Shown: positions 33,004 to 40,240 of the stretch, piece after piece
How positions within the stretch are numbered: the first letter of the stretch is position 1
How the letters are laid out: each line of letters begins with the position of its first letter
From: Planctomyces sp.
GTDB taxonomy: Bacteria; Planctomycetota; Planctomycetia; Planctomycetales; Planctomycetaceae
DNA: 40,240 nucleotides
Assembly (NCBI GenBank): GCA_013822855.1
Contig: PNLE01000010.1
Coordinates: forward strand, 1 to 40,240
Direction of reading: 5' to 3'
Position numbers and translations under genes: made by a program
The notes under the pieces: model-generated
Told to the model about the DNA's origin: nothing
What the model saw: the letters and a program-made list of their open reading frames with translations, nothing else
Database searches by the model: none

Positions 33004-33031
33004 ATGCTAGGCCGGGGCGAAGCAGGGTCAA
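33004..33031 (-). promoter_or_regulatory. Putative folE promoter
   Basis: On the minus strand TTGACC (33026-33031), a 16-base spacer and TAGCAT (33004-33009). Transcription would begin near 32998, about 60 bases before the GTG start. Confidence 0.45.
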
Positions 33032-33139
33032 GCAGCACCCGTCTCAATTCTCCGTGGGGAAGCAGGCGATGTCCAACGGTTTCCACTGCTGAGCCCGCGC
33101 GGACGAGAACTTGCCCGCGATCAAGATCGATCATGCAGA

Positions 33140-33164
33140 CCAACGCCCAGAGGCGTGGCGTTGG
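33140..33164 (-). terminator. Hairpin after the secreted planctomycete protein gene
   Basis: CCAACGCC (33140-33147) and GGCGTTGG (33157-33164) form an 8-bp stem with a 9-base loop, 64 bases past the stop of the gene at 33228. No T run follows on the minus strand, so its role as a terminator is uncertain. Confidence 0.35.
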
Positions 33165-33227
33165 CGAATGGATCATTAAGCCTGCAAAGGAGTTGCGAGG
33201 AATCCTGCGGGTGATAACTGAGCGGTC

Positions 33228-34211
33228 TCAGGGAATGATGAACGCCGCACCGGTGACGGCGCCCGCCTGAAAGACCGCGCCGCGCAGGCTCAGCGGCAGC
33301 CGCTGCTTCTCGTAGGGGGCAGGAGAGCCTGGAAGCGGCTCGCCCAAGGTGTAGATCGGTTCCCAGGGGAGATCGACACCCATCTGGTAGGGGAGGATCG
33401 GCACGCGGCCAAAGAAGGCGGCGGCGGAGACGAAAGGCTGGAAGGCCTCCGCCTTCTTGCGGTCGCAATCGGTCGCGCAGTAGTCGCAATCCGCCCGACC
33501 CCAGCCGTGGGTGTAGCCCAGCCGTTCCAGCATCGGCTCTTCGAAGTAGAGAGGCAGATGACGGGTGGCGGCGGCTTCCCATTCGACCTGCTGCCAGAGC
33601 CAGGGGCGGCTGGTGCCGGTGACCATTAATTCCGTCGGTTGTGTTGCGGCGATTTCCCGGGCGCGATTTCGGGGAAGTTCGCCAGCCGGCAACGCGATGG
33701 TGGCCCGCATGGAGACCACGGGTCGATCGTTGCCGGCCCACGGCACGGGGAAGTTGGGGTTGGAGGCTTCCGCCGCCGCATCGGCTTTCACCGGGTTCTC
33801 AGGTGCTGGAAGCTGTGAAAGTTCCGGCGTATAGGGCTCCGCTAAAGGGAGTTCTGACGCCTGGTTGGCCGTTTGTGCGGCGACGGGGATGATGCCCAGG
33901 GGTGGCGACGACATCGCGGCAGCGGGATCGCTGACGACGACCGCCGCATCGTCTCCCTTTTGCGGGGAAGCGGCGACTGGCAGAAAGCTCTCTTCCACCG
34001 GATCGAAGGGGGGCACTTGGCCCGGAGCGGCGGCCTGGATCGGCGCAGATTCCTGAGCCTGAGCGGTCGACGCATCCAGCACGCTTGAGGCGGGATTGAT
34101 CGCGAGCGAGCCAACGCCCAATGTGGTGAAGAGCAGCCAGCGCGAGGCCGTGCGGCGGAGTTTCTCCGCCGGGGCTGACCGTCTCCGTTCCATGGGAAAA
34201 TCGCGATGCAT
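33228..34211 (-). CDS. Secreted planctomycete conserved protein, unknown function
   Basis: A 327-residue protein. The N-terminus is basic, then hydrophobic (WLLFTTLGVGSLAINPASS), ending near DASTAQAQ, a likely signal peptide. A long Pro/Ala-rich linker (about 52-195) follows. The C-terminal 110 residues contain HLPLYFEEPMLERLGYTHG, a cysteine cluster CDYCATDC, FVSAAAFFGRVPILPYQMG and, at the end, LSLRGAVFQAGAVTGAAFIIP. I recognise this C-terminal pattern (YFE...LERxG, FFGxxPxLPY, GAVTGAxFxIP) as a recurrent planctomycete family without known function. The ATG at 34211 has GGAG 9 bases upstream; an ATG at 34193 is the alternative and the open frame to 34370 is likely non-coding. It is divergent from the giant gene at 34801. 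Confidence 0.75.
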   Translation of the reverse strand: MHRDFPMERRRSAPAEKLRRTASRWLLFTTLGVGSLAINPASSVLDASTAQAQESAPIQAAAPGQVPPFDPVEESFLPVAASPQKGDDAAVVVSDPAAAMSSPPLGIIPVAAQTANQASELPLAEPYTPELSQLPAPENPVKADAAAEASNPNFPVPWAGNDRPVVSMRATIALPAGELPRNRAREIAATQPTELMVTGTSRPWLWQQVEWEAAATRHLPLYFEEPMLERLGYTHGWGRADCDYCATDCDRKKAEAFQPFVSAAAFFGRVPILPYQMGVDLPWEPIYTLGEPLPGSPAPYEKQRLPLSLRGAVFQAGAVTGAAFIIP

Positions 34212-34578
34212 CGACGATGGCTCCGTCCGGGCGTCCCCGCGGTATCCACTTCTCAAAACAACGTCATTGGCTTTCGTCTCTTCGTCAGCGGGTGGGAGAG
34301 GTCTCAAGGCGAATTCACCGGGAGCAATCGGGGGGCCAGGAACAAACTCCTCCAACGAATCGCATTCCACCCATCTTTCCCAGAGGTGCGCAAATCGTGG
34401 TTGGGAATGTCACTGGGGGCGGACGTGGAGTTTGGAATCGTGATCCCGTTTCGCCCGTCAGAAGAGTCCGATGAATTCGCGGCACATTCCGTGCAGTCAG
34501 GGAATTCTCTCGCTCCGCCCCATCCATGAGGGCAAAATGAGACAAACTTCCGGATCACAAGAGAACATGTGCGGCGAT

Positions 34579-34606
34579 TTGGCCGGATAGCGACAATCGA
34601 TAGATT
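34579..34606 (+). promoter_or_regulatory. Possible promoter of the giant extracellular protein gene
   Basis: TTGGCC (34579-34584), a 16-base spacer and TAGATT (34601-34606). It would give a leader of about 190 bases containing the hairpin at 34712-34726. Confidence 0.35.
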
Positions 34607-34711
34607 TCGCGTGATCCGCCCGATCCGCAGAATCGTCAATGTCTGACAAGGCAACCGACGTTCAAGCGAATCACGGGGAAGTCGGATCGACAGTCTGCGG
34701 CTCTTTGGGAA

Positions 34712-34726
34712 GAGAATTCGATTCTC
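34712..34726. promoter_or_regulatory. Leader hairpin of the giant gene
   Basis: GAGAAT and ATTCTC with a 3-base loop TCG, about 75 bases before the ATG. The stem is short; a regulatory role is speculative. Confidence 0.3.
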
Positions 34727-34800
34727 CTGTTGATGATGAAAGGGCTGCGGCTCAGGGCTGGAGAGGATCTTCGGACCGAGCGGCGACCCGGGGGATTTCC

Positions 34801-37800
34801 ATGTCGTTGACTCAGTGGTTGCAGAAATTTGTCGCGAAAACCCCGCGCGGTGGGACGAAGTCCATCCCGCCGCTGGGCCTCCGCGCCGCACGGCTCCACT
34901 TCGAGCCGCTGGAAGAGCGGCGGGTGTTCAGCGTGACCCCCACGCTCAACGGGAACGTGCTGGAGATCCTGCTGGATGCGGACGGCGACACGGCAACCCT
35001 CCGCACGGAAGACCTCGACGCCAACGCGACCAACGAGCTGAACGTGTACGACCAAACGGACACCCTGGTGGGCACGTTCGACTTCGGCACGTTCGAGTCG
35101 ATCACCTTCACCGGCGACGGCGGCAACGGCGGCGTCCAGACAGTGGTGTTCGAGAACACCATACCCCTGGCTCTGGCGGGTGACCTTTCGGCCAATGGTG
35201 GTGATATTGAGTCAATCGAGTTCCAAGGCGACATGGCACTGGGCGGGCTGCTCGATCTGGCAGTCGGCGAGTCGATCGAGTTGGGGGCGGGTGCCGATTT
35301 GTCGGCCGACGCAGGGATGTTCGTCTTCGCCATCGGTTCGACGCTTCCCACCAACATCAGCATGGACGCGACCTCGTCGCTGACCACTTTGGGGGGGATC
35401 GTCATCCTCGCCAGTGAGGGGTCGGTCACGGCCGGTTCGTTGACCGCCGACAGCCTGATCAGCGTCAACGGCTCGACAGGGATCACTTTCCAGAACGACG
35501 TGACGTTCACCTCGGCCACCACGGCCGACTTCCAGGTCAACGCCGACCAGGGGGATGTCACGATCGATGGCGACATCCTCACGCCCAACGCTACGGGCGG
35601 ATCGTTCATGCTCTATCTGGATGCGGGTCTGGGAACGGCGGGGACGCTCTTCCTGAACGGCGATATCCACGCCCCCCCCGCAGCCGGTCAGATCACGGTC
35701 GATGGCAACCTCACGCTGGGGAGCGGGTTTTCGTTCGATCAGCTGCTGCTGACCGGAACGACTCTGGGTGGGCCGTACGACACGGTCGGCAGTTCGATCC
35801 TCGTCACCGGCGCCAACCGCACGGTCGATCTGGGAGGGGCGATGTTCACGTTCTCGCGGGAACTGGGCTACCTGCCGCAAGTGGGCGACGAGTTCGGAGT
35901 GATCACGCTGGCCGACGCCAGCAGCGTCATCACCGGCAGCTTCACGAATCGCGCGGAAGGGGACGAGTTCTATAGCGACGATGTGCGGTACGAGTTCAGC
36001 CAGGCCGGGGGCGACGGCAACGATGTCGCCCTGACGATCCTTTCGCCGACAACGGTGTGGGTGGATGAGGCCTTCGCCGCGTCGACCCCCGGAGACGATC
36101 CCGCCGGCCCGGCGGCGATCTTCGGGTACGACGGCTTCGCGACGGTGCAGGGAGGTGTCACGCAAGTGGCCGACACCGGCCTCGCGAACGTCGCGAATGG
36201 TTCCTACAACGAGTCGGTGAGCGTCACGGGAAAGTCGCTCACACTGCGGGGCGAAGGGGCGGGAACCACTGACATCACCTCCGGCGGAACGGCCTTCACA
36301 GCCTCGAACGCCAGTTTCCTCACCATCGAGGAGCTCACCCTCAACGGCACAACGGCCCTCGATGTCGGCAGTGTCGATACGACCACGCTGACGAACATCA
36401 CCACGGTGGGAACCGCCTCCGTCACGGGTCTCGATCTGGTGCTCATCAGCGACGGCAGCGACGACGACATCTTCTCGGTGGGTGACGATGGCATCACCAC
36501 CAGCGGCTTGCTGAATATCGCATACCTCACCACGACGGTCGACAACATCGATTTGCAGTCGGGCGACGGCGACGACCAGTTCTTTATCCGGCCGCAGCCC
36601 TCGACCGTCATCACGCTGGATGGTGGCAACGGCAACGATGCGCTGGAAGCCGATTTCTATCAGCTCTTCGACTTTGCCGACACGCCCGGCATCCCCGGCT
36701 CGGGGGTGTTGACGGCCTATGACCGTGAACTCGCGGCGTATTCGAGCATCGAGACCGTGACGACCAGCATCGTCCCGGACGCGACTCTCGAGGCCCAGTT
36801 CCCCGACGACGGGATGCCCGACAACTGGCTGGTGAAGCGAAGCGACAGCGACCCCGCAATTCTGGAGGTCTACGTCAACGGCGTGCTGGCGTTCCAGCAG
36901 GATTACGCGAGCACCACAAAGCTGACTATCAACGGTTCCACCGACGACGACACGCTGACGGTCGACCTCACCAACGGCGATATTCAGCTCGCCGACGGCA
37001 TCCACTTCAACGGCGGCGACGGCACCGACGCGGTCGTGCTGGTCAGTGCGAACGATGTCACGAAAGTGACGCACACTTTCACATCCGACACCGAGGGCTC
37101 GATCGAGATTGTCGGTCTCTCTTCAGACCTGACCACGATCAGCTACACCGGCCTCGACCCGATCGTGGACAACCTCTCCGCGGCGACCCGCGAGTTCATC
37201 TTCACCGGCGGCGACGAGACGATCAGCCTCACCGATGACGCGGCGGCGGGGTACAACCTGATCGATTCGTCACTCGGTGAATCGGTTCTGTTCCTCAATC
37301 CGACCGACACGCTGATCATCACGGTTCAGGAGGGCGATGACACATTCACGGCCGGGTCGCTGGACGCGGGTTTTGCGGCAAACATCCTCGTCTCAATGGA
37401 TGATGTGAACAACGTCGCGGGGGATGCGCTCGTCTGGAATGCCAATGCGATTCTGGGCTCCGTGGGAGTAGCGGGGACGTTCGAACTGGCTGTGGCGGGC
37501 GGCACGATCAGCGTGAACGCCGCCGTCAACAACACAGCGGGTGGTGGCAGCTTTGTGCTCGATGCCAGCGGCAACATCACTCAGCAGGGGAGCCTGACGA
37601 CCAACAGCGACATCACCATCGAAAGCACCGGCGGGGTGGTGACGACGGCGACGCTGGCGGCCAACGATGTGCTCAGCGAGATCACGATCACGGGCACGTC
37701 GATCATACTTGCAGGGGATGTGACTTCGGCGAATCTGGTCGACATCACGGCGACCACGGGATCGATCGAACAGACGGGTGGCACGGTCAACTCGCCGACT

Positions 37801-40240
37801 CTCAGCCTCGACGCCCAGACGGGCATCTTCGGGACAACCGCAATGGTGGCCCGGGCGATGGACATCAGCGCCGGCATCATCACCGCCACGACGAACACTG
37901 GCGGTGTTCAACTGGAGAATGCCGCGACCGCAGCCACAACAGCGACTCTCACCGCGACCTCGGGCGATATCCTCTTCAACCAGACTGGAAGCCAGTCGCT
38001 AACGCTGGCCAACGTCGCCACCAGCGGCAACGCGAGCCTCGCCAACGACGCCGCATTGACGCTGAACTCGGCCCTGATTAGCGGCTCGGGGGAACTCACC
38101 CTCGATGGCACCCAAGTCATTCTCGGTGGCAACATCACGGCTAATGGCCAGGCGACTATTACCGCATCTGACACGATCACTCAGCTCGCCGGAATCCTCA
38201 CCTCGCCAATCCTCATGCTCGATGCCCAGAACGGCATCGGCTTAGCCGCTGACGCGATGGAAATCAGCACCAGCGAGGTCACCGCCACCACCGCAGCCGG
38301 CGGCATCTTCCTGGGCAACGCCGCCACCGCCGCCACTACTGCAACGCTCGACGCCACCGCTGGAGACATCGTCCTCACCCAGACCGGCAACCAGACGCTC
38401 ACGGTCAACAGCGTCACCACCGGGGACGGCGATATCAACGTCTCGAACACTGGTGCACATCTCACCGTCACCACCGCCGAGGCCCGTGGCGGCGATGGAA
38501 ACATCACCCTCACTACGATCACCGCCGGAAACCTCCTCCTGGGAGACGTCGACGCCGACGGCGCGATCGTCCTGACCGGCGCGGGCGGCGTTGTGGTCGA
38601 TGGCGCAGGTCACATCACTACGGACGGTGTGGGCCGCACGATTACCGTCAACAGCAACCTGACCACCGCCGGCGATCTCACGACCAATGACGGGCAGATC
38701 ACTATTCAGGGTGATCTGATCTTGGCCGGAAGTGTCTTGATCAACTCGAACAGCAGCGGTTCCGGAACCGGGGCGGATGTCTCGGTCAACGGGCCGAACG
38801 GCATCGATCTGGATACGTTCACGCTCACCATCAATGCCGGCCCGAGTGGAAATGTGCAGACGTCTGTTGTCGACGGCGATCCCACGAGCAGCTTGGTGAT
38901 AACGAACGCGCACGATGTAACCATCGGCGCCGGTGGATTGACCACAGGTTCCGCGATGCTCGATCTGGGGGGCGACTTCACCAACAGCGGCATCACCAGT
39001 GTCAGCGGTCTGATTCAGGTCACTGCGGGTGGCGACATCCTATTCCAGGATACGATCGACGCGGGGAGTGTCGATTTGGCCGCCGGGGAAGACATCTCGC
39101 TGAACGACGATCTGACGGCGGCGACGAGCGTGAAGGCGGTCGCCAATGCGGATAGCGCGTTGGCGGCTGGCGTTTTGACGACGAAGGCCATCATCACGAC
39201 GAATGCCACATCGTCCATCGAATTGCGGGGGGATGCCGTCGAACTGGGTGGAGATATCACCACCGGTGCCGCTGTGGGAAGCACCGTGCTGGTCGCCGCC
39301 GGCACCGGTGCCATCACCCAGACCGCCGGGACGATCACCGCGCCGGTCCTGACGCTCGAATCCCAGACCGGCATCGGGGTGATGGGGAATCTCCTGGAAA
39401 TCAGTACCGGAAACCTCACGGCCACTACTGCCGCAGGCGGCATCTTCCTGGGCAACACTGCGACCCAGGCCACCAGCGCAGCGCTCACCGCCACCGCCGG
39501 AAACATCGTCCTCACCCAAACGGGGGGGCAGAACCTCACTCTAACCAGCTTCACCGCCACCAGCGGCGACGCCACACTCACCAACGATGACGCCATCGAG
39601 ATCCAGCAAGCCTCCGTCATGGGGACAGGGCGGCTTGAGATCGAAGGGACCTCGGTCACGCTCGACGGCGATGTGACCGCCGCGAACAGCGTGCACATCG
39701 TCGCCACGAGCGGGGCTGTCATCCAGACCGCCGGGACGATCACCACCGCCGATCTGGGACTCTTCGCCACCGGTGCCATCGGCGCCACGGGGCAGAGGAT
39801 CCAGACCGATGCCGCTCGACTGGCCGCCCGATCGACGGGCGGTAACCTCTTCCTCACCAACGCCGGCGACCTCGAGATCGGCGGCGCGACCTTCGACACC
39901 TTCACCGGAGCCTCCGCCGCCAACATCGACGTTTTGGTCGAAACCGGAAGTTTGAACGTCACCGCCGACATCGTCGCCACCGCAGCAGTCACCCTGGAAA
40001 GCGATGCGACAATCGGCATGGCGAGCGGCACCAGCATCACGGCGACCAGTGCGACGCTCACGGCAGTGGGGAACATCACGCTGGCGGAGATTGTCGCCGG
40101 GACGATCGAGGTCACCTCGACGGGTGGTTCGATCCAGGATGTGGATGTCTCCGACAGCGCGGTCAATCTGAACGCGGGGGCGGGTTCGATCACGCTCGCA
40201 GCCGCCACGGGGATCGGCACCACGGGCGGGGCGGCGGGAA
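34801..40240 (+). CDS. Giant extracellular beta-helix/adhesin-like protein, 3' end outside window
   Basis: The frame is open from the ATG at 34801 to the right edge, 1813 codons without a stop. GGGGGA lies 5 bases before the ATG. Residues 31-44 read LHFEPLEERRVFSV, close to the LEPR-XLL N-terminal motif of giant planctomycete surface proteins. From about residue 417 (TTVWVDEAFAASTPGDDPAG, then FATVQGGVTQVAD) it looks like a pectate-lyase-type parallel beta-helix. Residues about 600-640 and 735-745 contain Asp/Gly-rich stretches (SGDGDDQFF, DGGNGNDALE, NGGDGTDAV) resembling calcium-binding RTX turns. From about residue 990 it is composed of Thr/Ala/Gly/Ile-rich repeats similar to filamentous-haemagglutinin repeats (TATAGDIVLTQTGNQTL). 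Cysteines are not evident. The role is probably surface adhesion or an extracellular matrix; export route unknown. Confidence 0.88.
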   Translation, partial: MSLTQWLQKFVAKTPRGGTKSIPPLGLRAARLHFEPLEERRVFSVTPTLNGNVLEILLDADGDTATLRTEDLDANATNELNVYDQTDTLVGTFDFGTFESITFTGDGGNGGVQTVVFENTIPLALAGDLSANGGDIESIEFQGDMALGGLLDLAVGESIELGAGADLSADAGMFVFAIGSTLPTNISMDATSSLTTLGGIVILASEGSVTAGSLTADSLISVNGSTGITFQNDVTFTSATTADFQVNADQGDVTIDGDILTPNATGGSFMLYLDAGLGTAGTLFLNGDIHAPPAAGQITVDGNLTLGSGFSFDQLLLTGTTLGGPYDTVGSSILVTGANRTVDLGGAMFTFSRELGYLPQVGDEFGVITLADASSVITGSFTNRAEGDEFYSDDVRYEFSQAGGDGNDVALTILSPTTVWVDEAFAASTPGDDPAGPAAIFGYDGFATVQGGVTQVADTGLANVANGSYNESVSVTGKSLTLRGEGAGTTDITSGGTAFTASNASFLTIEELTLNGTTALDVGSVDTTTLTNITTVGTASVTGLDLVLISDGSDDDIFSVGDDGITTSGLLNIAYLTTTVDNIDLQSGDGDDQFFIRPQPSTVITLDGGNGNDALEADFYQLFDFADTPGIPGSGVLTAYDRELAAYSSIETVTTSIVPDATLEAQFPDDGMPDNWLVKRSDSDPAILEVYVNGVLAFQQDYASTTKLTINGSTDDDTLTVDLTNGDIQLADGIHFNGGDGTDAVVLVSANDVTKVTHTFTSDTEGSIEIVGLSSDLTTISYTGLDPIVDNLSAATREFIFTGGDETISLTDDAAAGYNLIDSSLGESVLFLNPTDTLIITVQEGDDTFTAGSLDAGFAANILVSMDDVNNVAGDALVWNANAILGSVGVAGTFELAVAGGTISVNAAVNNTAGGGSFVLDASGNITQQGSLTTNSDITIESTGGVVTTATLAANDVLSEITITGTSIILAGDVTSANLVDITATTGSIEQTGGTVNSPTLSLDAQTGIFGTTAMVARAMDISAGIITATTNTGGVQLENAATAATTATLTATSGDILFNQTGSQSLTLANVATSGNASLANDAALTLNSALISGSGELTLDGTQVILGGNITANGQATITASDTITQLAGILTSPILMLDAQNGIGLAADAMEISTSEVTATTAAGGIFLGNAATAATTATLDATAGDIVLTQTGNQTLTVNSVTTGDGDINVSNTGAHLTVTTAEARGGDGNITLTTITAGNLLLGDVDADGAIVLTGAGGVVVDGAGHITTDGVGRTITVNSNLTTAGDLTTNDGQITIQGDLILAGSVLINSNSSGSGTGADVSVNGPNGIDLDTFTLTINAGPSGNVQTSVVDGDPTSSLVITNAHDVTIGAGGLTTGSAMLDLGGDFTNSGITSVSGLIQVTAGGDILFQDTIDAGSVDLAAGEDISLNDDLTAATSVKAVANADSALAAGVLTTKAIITTNATSSIELRGDAVELGGDITTGAAVGSTVLVAAGTGAITQTAGTITAPVLTLESQTGIGVMGNLLEISTGNLTATTAAGGIFLGNTATQATSAALTATAGNIVLTQTGGQNLTLTSFTATSGDATLTNDDAIEIQQASVMGTGRLEIEGTSVTLDGDVTAANSVHIVATSGAVIQTAGTITTADLGLFATGAIGATGQRIQTDAARLAARSTGGNLFLTNAGDLEIGGATFDTFTGASAANIDVLVETGSLNVTADIVATAAVTLESDATIGMASGTSITATSATLTAVGNITLAEIVAGTIEVTSTGGSIQDVDVSDSAVNLNAGAGSITLAAATGIGTTGGAAG
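37765..39720 (+). repeat. Long repeats of about 136 codons in the giant gene
   Basis: Copies begin at 37765 (IEQTGGTVNSPTLSLDAQTG), 38176 (ITQLAGILTSPILMLDAQNG) and 39313 (ITQTAGTITAPVLTLESQTG), and a fourth begins at 39721 (IQTAGTITTADLGLFATGA). Adjacent copies are 411 and 408 bases apart. Copies 2 and 3 share TATTAAGGIFLGN with nearly the same bases, which points to recent duplication or conversion. The 727-base stretch between the end of copy 2 and copy 3 is more divergent. Confidence 0.75.

Larger units (their letters stand above)
32937..33227. other. Intergenic region upstream of folE
   Basis: About 290 bases. It contains a folE promoter (33004-33031) and a hairpin CCAACGCC/GGCGTTGG at 33140-33164. 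A 69-codon minus-strand frame crosses the promoter and is not accepted as a gene. Confidence 0.45.
34212..34800. other. Divergent intergenic region before the giant gene
   Basis: About 590 bases. A possible promoter for the giant gene lies at 34579-34606, and a hairpin GAGAAT-tcg-ATTCTC at 34712-34726 sits in its leader. No credible gene is seen. Confidence 0.45.

Noticed and set aside
32967-33176. A 69-codon minus-strand frame upstream of folE
   Set aside because: It overlaps the putative folE promoter and a hairpin, has no SD, and matches no family I know.
35212-37074. A minus-strand open frame of 620 codons inside the giant gene
   Set aside because: Compositional mirror of Thr/Gly/Asp-rich repeats; no start signal or domain.

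Overview
The window looks like a chromosomal segment of a high-GC planctomycete (order Planctomycetales most likely; genus not determinable from sequence alone). The evidence is lineage-typical protein architecture: a planctomycete-type cytochrome c domain fused to WD40 repeats, a 1570-residue secretin with a long repeat-rich N-terminus, DUF3299 proteins next to a secreted CPFC protein, a giant extracellular protein with an N-terminal FEPLEERR motif, and several secreted families I know only from planctomycetes. No rRNA, tRNA, CRISPR array, IS element, prophage or plasmid origin was recognised.

Layout. 1-1030 (-): cysteine desulfurase family gene, broken by a one-base frameshift and cut by the window edge. 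1313-6025 (-): large secretin. 6026-7146: long non-coding stretch with a 15-bp triple repeat. 7147-10844 (+): two DUF3299 proteins (one membrane-anchored, one lipoprotein) and a secreted CPFC protein. 10975-11565 (-): PhnZ-like HD oxygenase. 11875-15516 (+): central carbon and lipid genes (GAPDH, ribulose-phosphate epimerase, a histidine-phosphatase-fold protein lacking its catalytic residues, AccD). 15698-18493 (+): cytochrome c/WD40 protein. 18854-19726 (+): ROK/polyphosphate-glucokinase-like kinase, followed by a small orphan antitoxin-like gene (-).

20291-27114 is an ion-transport district: a KefB-type antiporter, two small membrane proteins, a MgtE-like transporter with CBS domains, a NYN-LOTUS RNA-processing-type protein, and a second (YbaL-type) antiporter on the other strand. 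27318-29626 (-) holds a GspE-type ATPase and a membrane-anchored STAS protein. 30124-31970 (+) is a tight cassette of two coiled-coil membrane proteins and a 48-residue one-helix protein, behind a good sigma70-like promoter and closed by a convergent terminator shared with folE (-). 33228-34211 (-) is a secreted planctomycete family. From 34801 to the right edge runs a giant beta-helix/adhesin-like protein whose end lies outside the window.

The best candidates for undescribed biology are the DUF3299/CPFC cassette, the coiled-coil/one-helix cassette, the apparently dead histidine-phosphatase-fold protein between rpe and accD, and the repeat architectures of the secretin and the giant protein. 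Starts were chosen from ribosome-binding sites and family alignment from memory; no database search was possible.
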